A stretch of DNA of 64,000 nt, taken from assembly GCF_002277895.1 (NCBI RefSeq), contig NZ_CP023000.1, forward strand, positions 310,001 through 374,000, given 5' to 3'. The stretch's first letter is position 1; each line of letters starts with the position of its first letter. Shown here piece after piece: positions 54,801 to 63,413 of this stretch. The notes below the pieces were generated by a model. That model was not told where the DNA came from, did no database searches, and worked only from the letters and a program-made list of their open reading frames with translations. Position numbers and translations under genes: made by a program. This DNA comes from Rhizobium sp. 11515TR. GTDB lineage: Bacteria; Pseudomonadota; Alphaproteobacteria; Rhizobiales; Rhizobiaceae.

Positions 54801-55226
54801 TTATGCCGACATATCCCAAGGATTCACGAGCGCGATACCCATGCCCTCGAAATCCTTGATGTTGCGCGTGACTAGCGTCATCCGACGGGTGACGGCTGTC
54901 GCCGCAATATAGGCGTCACTGATCGGCTTGGGATTTGGCACGTGCCATTTCGCCGCCTGAATAGCCGCCGCCTCATCCAGGGGCAGGATGCGGCCGGAAA
55001 ACGCCATGAGAACGGTATGTTCCAGCCAGTTGCGCAGCACCTTTCCGGCGGCGGCATCGTTATGCTCCACTAACCGAACGCCAATCTCCAGTTCGTGCAG
55101 GACAACGGAGGAAATGAAGGTCTCGGCCGGATCGACGGTTTCGTTCCAGACCACGACGTTGGGATCAGCCTTGCCGCTCGCGACCTTGCGCAGCTCGGAC
55201 ACGACATTAGTATCGAGCAACAGCAT
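54801..55226 (-). CDS. vapC: PIN-domain ribonuclease toxin (VapC/FitB type)
   Basis: A 141-residue PIN-domain protein. The acidic metal-binding residues are Asp5 in LLDTNVVSE, Glu45 in VLHELEIGV, Asp104 in ISDAYIAATA and Asp125 in VTRNIKDFEGM. It should be a toxin RNase neutralised by the antitoxin encoded upstream, whose stop it overlaps as TGATG. The length and the WHVPNPKPISDAYI block suit the FitB subgroup. Confidence 0.92.
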   Translation of the reverse strand: MLLLDTNVVSELRKVASGKADPNVVVWNETVDPAETFISSVVLHELEIGVRLVEHNDAAAGKVLRNWLEHTVLMAFSGRILPLDEAAAIQAAKWHVPNPKPISDAYIAATAVTRRMTLVTRNIKDFEGMGIALVNPWDMSA

Positions 55227-55480
55227 CAGGACAGATCAACCGGCTGGGCACGTTCCATGCGCTGCGGGAGCGGCAAGTCAACGTCTTCCGCCCCCGGCGC
55301 TGCCAACATGTCACCAAGCGTTCGCATTTTGCCTGTAAGCCGCTTGTATTCATCGAACGACAAAAGGACATGCGCAGGCCGACCCCTGTCGGTGATAATG
55401 ACAGGCCCGTCCTTGGTGGCGCGCTTTGCGCGCCCAAGGTCCTGATTAAGTTCTCGTCCTGAAAGCGTGGTCACGGTCAT
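55226..55480 (-). CDS. Phd/YefM-type antitoxin
   Basis: An 84-residue antitoxin started at ATG 55480; an in-frame start at 55516 is possible. TTLSGRELNQDLGRAKRAT followed by GPVIITDRGRPAHVLLSFDEY is the Phd/YefM fold, which binds DNA and the toxin. The acidic C-terminus should wrap the VapC active site. It is coupled to vapC and probably autoregulates the pair. Confidence 0.92.
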   Translation of the reverse strand: MTVTTLSGRELNQDLGRAKRATKDGPVIITDRGRPAHVLLSFDEYKRLTGKMRTLGDMLAAPGAEDVDLPLPQRMERAQPVDLS

Positions 55481-55697
55481 AGCGAACCTTCGAGAATCGT
55501 AGTTACGTAACCACATTTAATCCGCATGGACCGGTATTGCAAGATGGAGCGGTTCGCTGGGCAGCGTCCGAACGCCGACTTGAATGTTATCGATCGCGTC
55601 AGCGCGACGTGAACCGAGTGTTGTCGGCGTTGGTGCATGGATCGTTCATTACGGCTGAAGTACTCGATCCGGATCGTAACAAGCCAGCCTTCTGATT

Positions 55698-56185
55698 ATG
55701 CCTTTTAAGCACATCGCCTCCGTCGCCATCATATCAGCGAGATGAAGTTCAAGGCCACAAACTACGTGGAATACGAGGCAGGTCTCCAGCGGCTCGGCAG
55801 CCTGACCCTTTGGATGACGCCGGGGGCTCTGTCGTCCCGGCAGGCGACGAAGCGGACAACGCCCCGTGGCCAGTGGCGCTATTCCGATTTGGCGATCGAG
55901 ACCGCCTTGACGTTGGGGCTAGTGTTCGGCCCGCGTCTTCGTCAGACGGAGGGTTATGTGATGTGGGTGCTGAACCTGATGGGGCTGGATCTCGCCGTTC
56001 CCGATCACACAACCTTGACCGGAGGGCAGGCAAGTCGCGATTGCTGAAAAGGCGGCACGATAATCATGGTTATGCCCGCGAGAATGGACCTGTTCATGTC
56101 CTCATCGATAGCACGAGGTTGCAAGTCTACGGCGCTGGTCATTGGCTGGAGGAGAAGCATAGTATCAAATTGCGTTGCGCCCTCC
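55698..56185 (+). pseudogene. IS5-family transposase remnant, frameshifted
   Basis: A reading beginning MPFKH at 55698 shifts frame to HRLRRHHISEMKFK, then runs YVEYEAGLQRLGSLTLWMTP, RYSDLAIETALTLGLVFG and LRQTEGYVMWVLNLMGLDL. It breaks again near 56040 and continues in another frame as HVLIDSTRLQVYGAGHWLEEK. This is the N-terminal half and first catalytic aspartate of an IS5-type transposase. At least two frameshifts and loss of the C-terminus make it inactive. Confidence 0.82.
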
Positions 56186-56330
56186 TCAATCGAATGCTGG
56201 CTTGCGGACGCTCGAAATCCGTCCGCTGCAACTTGACCGCGGAGTGGACAGCGCATCAAAGACGGAAATCCGCCCTCTCTCCGATCGATGCACCAAGGCC
56301 TCATGAAGTTGGACCCAAACTGTGGATTTC

Positions 56331-56993
56331 TTAGCCAAGCCCGTGATCGAAGCTATCACGGAGGTTATGTGGGAGCTTGGCGAACGCTTTAACAAGAATC
56401 AACTCATGATAAACTTTCGCAAGCATAGCTCTTTCGGTGGGGCGGCACCGAAATAAATCTTTCTCGGCTTGCTTCAACACCTGGAAGAACTCTCGCGCAT
56501 CGTTTTGACGAAAATTGACCGGCGAAAGCGCCAATTTTCTCCCGTATGGCTGCCCGGTCACATTCTCGAAATAGCGCCTGATCGCCAGCTCAGGAACTTG
56601 AAAAAGCAACCATGAGCTGCATGGCTTAATCGCAATACGCGTGCCGTCGTGACCGCTAACAATGGCAACGTGATCGGCGGGTATGTGCAAAAGAGCCTGC
56701 ATCTCTGCACTCTCAACTTCGATTTCCCCGCAAAGCACAAATAGTATATTTACTTGTTGAACATCATATTCCGCGACCCCAATAAGCCCAGCTGAACGTT
56801 CCGCGCTGATGATAGTGGCTGAATGCAGCGATTGCATGCGGATTTTGCCGGAATTGTATTCTCTGCCGGCGGTGGGAATCGACCAATGCCAGCCTGAGAC
56901 AAACATGTTTAGCTTCCGGCAAGCCGCATCTTGCGAATAGGCCTCAGAAAAGTCAACGCGCTGTTCGACCTTCTTTCCTCCCGTTGCCATCAC
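56331..56993 (-). pseudogene. AraC-family regulator lacking its DNA-binding domain
   Basis: A 220-residue frame that matches the N-terminal sensor of AraC_binding_2 type regulators (HIPADHVAIVSGHDGTRIAI, ERAMLAKVYHELILVKAFA). The frame ends right after NLRDSFDHGLG, where relatives continue to a paired helix-turn-helix of about 100 residues. The stop lies where the IS5-like remnant zone begins, so the insertion probably removed the 3' end. The product, if made, could not bind DNA. Confidence 0.7.
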
Positions 56994-57084
56994 TCACCTT
57001 GTTCCCATTGGAGCTTCTCCGGCTACTACGATACTCGAGAGCTTCTAGATGCTCAGACCCAGCATTTTCTGGAGCGGATTGAGG

Positions 57085-57521
57085 ATGGTGTGAGGCCTTT
57101 GAGGGTCGTGAGCCGCGATCGCTGTGGTTTACTTGCTCAGGCAACCCGAGAGGGCGCGCCTCAGCCCCGACAGATGGCTGACCGCTTTTACCTCGTTCAA
57201 AACCTCAGAGAGGCGATCGCCACGCCAGGTCGCAGCAACGCCGCGCCCGCTTGGCGCACAAGTAATCTCGTCGGGAAATATTCGATACGTTTCAAAGGTT
57301 GCTGCTGCAGGGTCTCACCTACAGCGGGCCTGCAAGGCGGACCGGGTAAGAGCGCCGCAGCGTCGCCAATTGGCTCGCTTCCAATGCACCCTCGGGACAG
57401 AAACCTGGCAGCGTTGAATCCTACATCGTCACCGTATTTTGAAGCTTTCCTGGCTGAAGGCTGGAAAAATGGAAACCGGGCTGTGCGACATCTGTTTTAT
57501 GATATCAAGAACCGCGGATAG
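57085..57521 (+). pseudogene. ISL3-family transposase remnant
   Basis: One frame reads VVSRDRCGLLAQATREGAPQ, then PRQMADRFYLVQNLREAI and later SPYFEAFLAEGWKNGNRAV. The RDR...GAPQA.QVADRFHLL.NL block is diagnostic of ISL3 transposases, and the second block fits their inserted helix-turn-helix region. The start and both ends are missing. It is a decayed fragment, 90 bp after the AraC remnant on the opposite strand. Confidence 0.75.
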
Positions 57522-57565
57522 ACGGCAGCCGCTCCAATCTGGAAGCTCAACAGTGTCAATCAGGC

Positions 57566-58189
57566 TTATTGGGTCAGACGTAACTCCGTGGGTCTCCATG
57601 CGACGAACGGCGTGGGCTTGCCTGATCGGCCGCGGATCGTTCTTGGCGGTCCAGCACGCACCAAAACTTCCGCGCTGGGATCGTTGCTGGGGTTGAGCTC
57701 CCATGCCTCACGCCGTTCATTGTCAAAGACGAAGCTGCCGGTAAGGTCGTCCAGCCGGAAGCTGATATAATCGGTCCAATGCTGGCCGCAGGCAACACCG
57801 TTCTCAATGGTAAAGTATCGCCCCTTGAGCGCAATCGTCGCATCGCCATCGAGGAAGGGATCGCACTGCCCTCCCTCATCAGCCTTCATGACGACATGGT
57901 CATTGCGACCCGCGGCGACGAATTGCCCATCCCTTTTCTCGAACACGATGAGGGGACGCGCTGGAGCGCCCTTCGAGGCCGAGGGCAGGCTATCCTCGTC
58001 GTTGCGACCAAGTACGACAATCTCGTAGCTTCGCACCGGTTTTCCCGCCGCCAGGTGCGCACTGGCGATGACGTGATATCCAGCCGGGAGTTGCCTGGCG
58101 ATGTCGGGGGACACGTTTCCCTCGGCCGCCGATGGCAACGATATTTCAACTATGATGATTCCAACTATGATGGCGAGGATCGTTTTCAT
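57566..58189 (-). CDS. Unknown secreted protein, coupled to a SUKH gene
   Basis: A 207-residue protein with an N-terminal signal sequence (MKTILAIIVGIIIVEISLPSAAEG). The mature part shows ARQLPAGYHVIASAHL and GQHWTDYISFRLDDLTGSFV, beta-rich and of no family that I recognise. It overlaps the SUKH-family gene by 4 bp (ATGA). It may be a periplasmic partner of that protein. Relation to any toxin is unproved. Confidence 0.7.
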   Translation of the reverse strand: MKTILAIIVGIIIVEISLPSAAEGNVSPDIARQLPAGYHVIASAHLAAGKPVRSYEIVVLGRNDEDSLPSASKGAPARPLIVFEKRDGQFVAAGRNDHVVMKADEGGQCDPFLDGDATIALKGRYFTIENGVACGQHWTDYISFRLDDLTGSFVFDNERREAWELNPSNDPSAEVLVRAGPPRTIRGRSGKPTPFVAWRPTELRLTQ

Positions 58190-58668
58190 GCTCGCGCCAC
58201 CGGCCCTCCTGCCTCATCGTCAGGCACTTCGTCCGACTGGAAAACGATATCAGCCCCTAGCTCGGTCTTCAGAAGTGTATCGAGATCGGGCGCTACGAAT
58301 GAGGCGTCGTCGTCTAGGAACAGCGATCCAGCATCAACAAGATAGGTCGCAAGCCCTTCCGCTCCAGCGCCGTGCACCAGCAGCTGACCCCCGCCATTGT
58401 CTGCATAGGGCATCGCACCTGGAATCCTGGCCGATACACCGTATGCCTGATCCATTGCGATAATATGATCGGGGCCCCACACGCGCAGTTCTCCCCTTCG
58501 CTTCCAAAGAAGCACGACATCTGTCATCTGTGTGACCATATCGAGGTAGCCGGCCGGTATTTCCGAATAAGCTTCCCGAAGGCGTTCGATGTCGACAATG
58601 CAGGCGGGCGGGCCATGCGAATAAATCTGAAACGACGCGCTTAATTCCATAAACATTCTGCTCCCCAT
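58186..58668 (-). CDS. SUKH (SMI1/KNR4) family protein
   Basis: A 160-residue protein (154 from the second methionine, ATG 58650). It has the SUKH fold pattern: a helix with LREAYSEIPAGYLDM, the central GELRVWGPDHIIAMDQAYGV, then ADNGGGQLLVHG and a C-terminal FVAPDLDTLL. SUKH proteins are often immunity proteins of polymorphic toxins. No nearby toxin is visible, so it could be an orphan immunity gene. It is coupled to the secreted protein gene. Confidence 0.8.
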   Translation of the reverse strand: MGSRMFMELSASFQIYSHGPPACIVDIERLREAYSEIPAGYLDMVTQMTDVVLLWKRRGELRVWGPDHIIAMDQAYGVSARIPGAMPYADNGGGQLLVHGAGAEGLATYLVDAGSLFLDDDASFVAPDLDTLLKTELGADIVFQSDEVPDDEAGGPVARA

Positions 58669-59159
58669 ACGAAAAATTGGGACGTAGGAACGTAACGCAC
58701 GCTATCAGATCTCGGTACGACATCGCTACATTATCGCTCGCCTTGTGACCGATAAGTGAAATACAGTCGCTCTGCTCGTCTGTTTTAGATCCGTCTTTAC
58801 GACTGGATGTTTCAAACGAACCTCCGGATCCCGACTTCGATTTCATCTGAAGGGAACGAGAAGGACAGCTTCCAAAGCGAGTTGCCAAATTGATCTTCAA
58901 GCGCGGATCGAGACTAGGGTTTAACGTCGCCGCTGCATTTCGGCTCTATCTCACGCTTCGTCGCCTTCGCGGAGAAGAGACATAGGCAACATGAAATTTT
59001 CCACATACGAAGCAGTATTTTAAAATCCCCTTACATTCCTTATCTTGCAACATATGTAGCGGTCAGTGTAGTTCCGCCGCGATAAACTCATTAAAATTCG
59101 ACGAATATCGTTATCGATCGCGCAATAAACCAGAGTCAATTTCCCCGACCGAAAAGAGT
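58669..59159. other. Intergenic region between divergent genes
   Basis: About 490 bp. A minus-strand open frame (58334-58900) overlaps the SUKH gene but shows no motif. The A+T-rich stretch at about 58985-59100 may hold the diguanylate cyclase promoter. Nothing else is seen. Confidence 0.35.
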
Positions 59160-60050
59160 ATGACCGCGGAGCATCAGATGCGGCTGGCTGGCCTTAAAAC
59201 GACATTCAATTCTTCACTTACACTCAAAATCTTCTGCACCTGCTTCCTGTCCACACATCTGCCGCTCATTTCACTTGCCGTGTACCTTTCAATGGGCTCG
59301 CATGGAGATCTCGGCCCAATTCTCGTCGTTGTTTTGTCCGCCACGCTGGTCGGAACGATATTTTGCCTCGGCTCGGTTTGGATCTTTCTCCATCCGCTCA
59401 GGCGGGTCGCCCGAGCCATCGAAACATATCGCGTAAAGGGTCACGTCGAGAAAGTCAGCAGCCTGCGCCAGGACGAGATCGGCGTCGTGACGAATGGAGT
59501 GGCAAATTTGATCCGCGAACTCGATCGAAAGATAGAGCAACTCCGTCGCCAAGCTTACACCGATCCGCTTACCGGGCTGGGTAATCGCCATTGGTTCAAC
59601 GAAGCCGCGGCCCGGGAAATAAGTCGCGCCGCTCGGGATAAGACACCGCTCGCGCTTATCTTGCTCGATCTCGACCATTTCAAGCGTATCAACGATGAGT
59701 ACGGTCATGACGTCGGTGACAAGGTTTTGATGGCAGCGGGCGCGACGATACAGGATTGCCTTCGACCACACGACGTCGCCGCTCGCATCGGAGGGGAGGA
59801 GTTCTCCATCGTGCTAGCGAACACTAAGCTGGACACTGCTGTCGAAATTGCCAATCGGCTGAAGACACGATTGGAAAGGATCATCATAAATCCTCTGCCA
59901 AACGGACGGGTGACGGCGAGCTTTGGGGTCTACCAAGCGGATCCGGCTAAACAGTCCCTAAAGGCGATGCTCAAAGCCGCTGACCACCAACTCTACTCAG
60001 CAAAGCGGTCTGGAAGGAATACGGTTTGTTCAGCCGCAGCCCTATCCTAA
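59160..60050 (+). CDS. Membrane-bound diguanylate cyclase
   Basis: A 296-residue protein. Two hydrophobic segments (about 21-45 and 52-78) are followed by a HAMP-like linker (residues 80-128) and a GGDEF domain. The active-site motif is GGEEF at 211-215, and RPHD at 202-205 is an intact inhibitory site (RxxD) five residues before it. The Mg-binding LDLDHFKRIND is near 169. It should make cyclic di-GMP from GTP at the inner membrane. There is no EAL domain. Confidence 0.93.
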   Translation: MTAEHQMRLAGLKTTFNSSLTLKIFCTCFLSTHLPLISLAVYLSMGSHGDLGPILVVVLSATLVGTIFCLGSVWIFLHPLRRVARAIETYRVKGHVEKVSSLRQDEIGVVTNGVANLIRELDRKIEQLRRQAYTDPLTGLGNRHWFNEAAAREISRAARDKTPLALILLDLDHFKRINDEYGHDVGDKVLMAAGATIQDCLRPHDVAARIGGEEFSIVLANTKLDTAVEIANRLKTRLERIIINPLPNGRVTASFGVYQADPAKQSLKAMLKAADHQLYSAKRSGRNTVCSAAALS

Positions 60051-60548
60051 ATTAATCATACGCGAAGCGAAATCGCACCCAGCTGCGACAGCAGCACTCG
60101 GCGGAGTGGAAACCCGACTGGCGCACTCAAATGCCTTGGAAAAGGCGCTCAAGTCTATTGTTGGGGCTACCGTATAGCAGATCTTTGAAAAGGGTCGAGC
60201 TCACCCGCGGACGCAAGCCAGCCCTCTCATCGATGAATACGACCGAGAGCTTTTTGATCTCTGTGGTCAGTGTGCGCGCGTCGTCACTCCGGCGATACTT
60301 CCCTGGCCACGCGACGGCGGCGCGGACCTGCAAGGCCCAGTGAGCGGCAATCGCCGACCAGTGCATCTGAAGCGTCTCGTTCATGCGGGCACTTGCCGAC
60401 CAGATACTCTGCTTTTGAAAGGTCTGTACCATCGATGTCGCTTAAGCCGCGGCTACGGCAAATGGCGTCTTGCCGTCAGAAAAATTGTTCCGGGAAGCAA
60501 TCCGGTCATCCGTACAGATCGTAGAAGCTGGTGATACGGAGACAAAAA
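60051..60548. other. Intergenic region before folE
   Basis: About 500 bp. A minus-strand open frame (60127-60432, 101 codons) has no recognisable family and I do not call it. The folE promoter should lie at the 3' end. Confidence 0.35.
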
Positions 60549-61151
60549 ATGGATCAAATCGTTACAGAGAAATCTCAGACGTCGGTCGTTCCAACATTTG
60601 AAGAAGTGCAAAATGCAGTTCGCGTTCTTCTTGCTTGGGCGGGCGACAATCCGGGTCGAGAAGGTCTCAAGGATACCCCCGCTCGAGTGGCAAAAGCATA
60701 TCAGGAGCTTTTTGCGGGATATCATGAGACAGCGGAAGACGTTCTGAAAACTACCTTTGGCGAGGTTGCCGGCTACCAGGACGTAGTAATCGTCCGAGAT
60801 ATCCCGTTCTTCTCTCACTGCGAGCACCATATGCTGCCATTTCACGGTGTTGCCCATGTCGCCTATGTTCCTAGGGAGCGGGTTGTAGGGCTGTCCAAAA
60901 TCGCTCGTCTTGTCGAATTATTCGCACGGCGGCTCCAGATACAGGAGCGAATGACCAGCGAAATCGCCCTTGCGCTCGATCGGTGCCTGCAAACAAAAGG
61001 GGTCGGTGTCATCATCGAGGCCGAGCATATGTGCATGTCGATGCGCGGCGTGGCAAAAAGTGGATCACGCACGCTGACCAGCACGTTCAGTGGCGTGTTT
61101 CAGAAGGACCCTGCTCTACAGGCGAGATTTTTTAGCTGTGTCAAGGGATGA
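60549..61151 (+). CDS. folE: GTP cyclohydrolase I
   Basis: A 200-residue type I FolE enzyme that converts GTP to dihydroneopterin triphosphate. It has NPGREGLKDTPARVAKAYQE, the zinc-binding HCEHHMLPFHG, VVGLSKIARLVELFARRLQ and the second zinc cysteine in EAEHMCMSMRG. The start ATG 60549 is preferred over 60531. The gene overlaps the photolyase gene by 14 bp, so it is probably translated with it. A second folE copy is likely elsewhere in the genome; this one appears dedicated to its neighbours. Confidence 0.92.
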   Translation: MDQIVTEKSQTSVVPTFEEVQNAVRVLLAWAGDNPGREGLKDTPARVAKAYQELFAGYHETAEDVLKTTFGEVAGYQDVVIVRDIPFFSHCEHHMLPFHGVAHVAYVPRERVVGLSKIARLVELFARRLQIQERMTSEIALALDRCLQTKGVGVIIEAEHMCMSMRGVAKSGSRTLTSTFSGVFQKDPALQARFFSCVKG

Positions 61152-62712
61152 AAGTGAAGGCGAGGCCGCGACAGTCAAGACACTCGTCTTCATCCTAGGC
61201 GACCAGCTGTGCCACTCAATCTCCAGTTTGGATGGCTTCAACTCCGCATCGGATGCCATTCTCATGTGCGAGGTCATGGCCGAGGCAACCTACGTCGGAC
61301 ATCACAAGAAGAAGATCGCTTTCATCTTCAGTTCGATGAGGCATTTCGCCCAAGAGCTTGGTGATAGGAGCTACCGCGTCCGCTATGTCACGATTGATGA
61401 TCCAGCAAACTCCGGTTCATTTGATGGCGAGCTTCGCCGCGCCATTAGCGATATGTGTCCCAAAAGCATACGGCTCACAGAACCTGGCGAGTGGCGTGTC
61501 CATGAGATTGTCTGTGGCTGGCAAGCTTCATTGAACACACCAGTAAAGATAGTTGAAGACAAGCGGTTTATCTGCAGTAAAGCCGAGTTTGCCGCATGGG
61601 CGGCGGGGCGAAAAACATTCGTAATGGAGTTCTTTTACCGCGAAATGCGGCGTAAGACCGGCCTCCTAATGCAAGGCGACGAGCCTGTCGGCGGTAAACG
61701 GAACTTCGACACTGAGAACAGACGCCCGGCAAATCCTGATATGTTTCGACCCGAACGCCGGGTCACCGGTCAGGACGCGGTAACTGATGAGGTAATTGGA
61801 ATTGTTGGACGGTTATTTCCCGACAACTTCGGCGAATTGAATGATTTCAACTTTGCGGTAACAAGTTCCGAGGCGATACGCATCTCTGATGACTTTTTGC
61901 GTAACCACCTGGCCGAGTTCGGTTCCACCCAAGACGCGATGCTGGCGGACGATCCATTACTAAATCATTCCCTGCTATCATTCTACATTAACGTGGGGTT
62001 CATCGATCCTCTCGACCTTTGCAGACGAGCGGAAAGCGCGTATCTCGACGGTCGTGCACCACTGAATTCCGTGGAAGGATTCATACGGCAGATCATAGGC
62101 TAGCGCGAATATATGCGCGGTATCTATTGGCTTAGCATGCGCGCTTACCGCGAAATGAATTTTTTCAACAGCGAGCGGCCACTCCCTGCATTTTATTGGT
62201 CAGGCGAAACCGACATGAACTGTGTGGCCACGGTGGTGCGCGAAACACGAGCGAACGCCTATGCGCATCATATTCAACGCCTGATGATCACTGGCAACTT
62301 CGCTCTTATCGCGGGTGTCGATCCCAGACAGGTGCACGAGTGGTACCTTGAAGTTTATGCGGACGCCTACGAATGGGTTGAAGTACCTAACGTGATCGGC
62401 ATGAGTCAATTTGCCGACGGTGGTATCGTCGGTACGAAACCCTATGCTGCAAGCGGCAAGTACATATCGCACATGTCGGATTACTGTGCCAACTGCCGGT
62501 TCAGCGTGGAAAAGCGAACCGGGGACGACGCTTGTCCTTTCAATTTTCTTTACTGGGACTTTCTCGCGCGCAACCGCAACCGCCTTTCCGTAAATCGGAG
62601 ACTTTCACGGCAATACGCAAACTGGGATCGAATGGATGAGGCTGATCGCGCGGAGATAATCGAAAGCGCCGCCCGTTACCTTTCAAAACTTTCTCGACCT
62701 GACGGAGTTTGA
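61138..62712 (+). pseudogene. [4Fe-4S] photolyase/cryptochrome (PhrB/CryB type), interrupted by one amber codon
   Basis: Two frames form one gene in the same reading frame, broken only by TAG at 62101-62103. The N-terminal 321 codons from GTG 61138 read TLVFILGDQLCHSIS, VMEFFYREMRRKTGLL and VEGFIRQIIG; the rest reads REYMRGIYWLSM, ETDMNCVATVV, YCANCRFSV and DDACPFN. The four cysteines in the last part are the iron-sulfur ligands of FeS-type (6-4) photolyases. Relatives have tryptophan (TGG) in IIGWREY, so one G-to-A change explains the stop. About 525 codons in all. It could be read through by a suppressor, or a truncated product could arise from ATG 62113. Confidence 0.9.
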
Positions 62713-62714
62713 CA

Positions 62715-63413
62715 GTGTTTTCTATGACGTCCCTTACCACGGGATATCGCGCTTTGGTGATAGGAGGATCAGGTGGTATCGGTTCGGCGATATCTGTCAT
62801 GCTTGAGGGCGACCCAAGAATTGCCAGCGTCTCGACTTTGTCCCGATCGACAAATGGCTTCGATTTGGAAGACGAGATGAGCGTGCGCAGACATTCGAAC
62901 GCGCTCGTCGCACCGTTTCACCTGATTGTCTGCGCAACCGGGGCGCTCACGATCGATGGCTCTCGCCCGGAAAAGAGCATACGCCAAATCAACCTCAGCA
63001 CCATGATGCGACAGTTCGCGGTCAACGCCGTCGGACCTGCGCTCGTACTAAAGCATTTCGCCCCCTTGATGGCGAATAAAGACCGAGCCTTGATCGTGAT
63101 GCTCTCCGCACGCCTCGGCTCCATCAGTGACAATCGGCTTGGTGGCTGGATCTCTTATCGCAGCTCGAAAGCGGCGCTGAACCAAATCGTAAGGACAGCC
63201 TCTATCGAACTTTTGAGGACACATCCTTCATGTGTACTCGCCGCCATACATCCAGGAACTGTTGAAACGCCACTTTCGGCACCCTTTTCCAATGGACATC
63301 ATCGGCTTTCACCGCAAGAAGCAGCAAGATCCATCCTCGAGCTCGCCAACAGCTTAACGCCCGAGCAAAGCGGCGGATTTTTCGCCTATGACGGCAGTCA
63401 GATTAGCTGGTAG
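62715..63413 (+). CDS. Short-chain dehydrogenase/reductase
   Basis: A 232-residue NAD(P)-dependent SDR. The Rossmann motif is VIGGSGGIGSAI near residue 17. The catalytic YxxxK is Tyr-Arg-Ser-Ser-Lys in ISYRSSKAALNQ, with the serine in VMLSARLGS. The start is GTG 62715, with GGAG 8 bp upstream; ATG 62724 is possible. The gene follows the photolyase at once and probably shares its transcript. With folE in the same cluster, a pterin-related reduction is a reasonable guess. Confidence 0.9.
   Translation: MFSMTSLTTGYRALVIGGSGGIGSAISVMLEGDPRIASVSTLSRSTNGFDLEDEMSVRRHSNALVAPFHLIVCATGALTIDGSRPEKSIRQINLSTMMRQFAVNAVGPALVLKHFAPLMANKDRALIVMLSARLGSISDNRLGGWISYRSSKAALNQIVRTASIELLRTHPSCVLAAIHPGTVETPLSAPFSNGHHRLSPQEAARSILELANSLTPEQSGGFFAYDGSQISW

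Noticed and set aside
60127..60432. A 101-codon minus-strand frame before folE
   Set aside because: It has no family, signal or ribosome-binding site that I could support.
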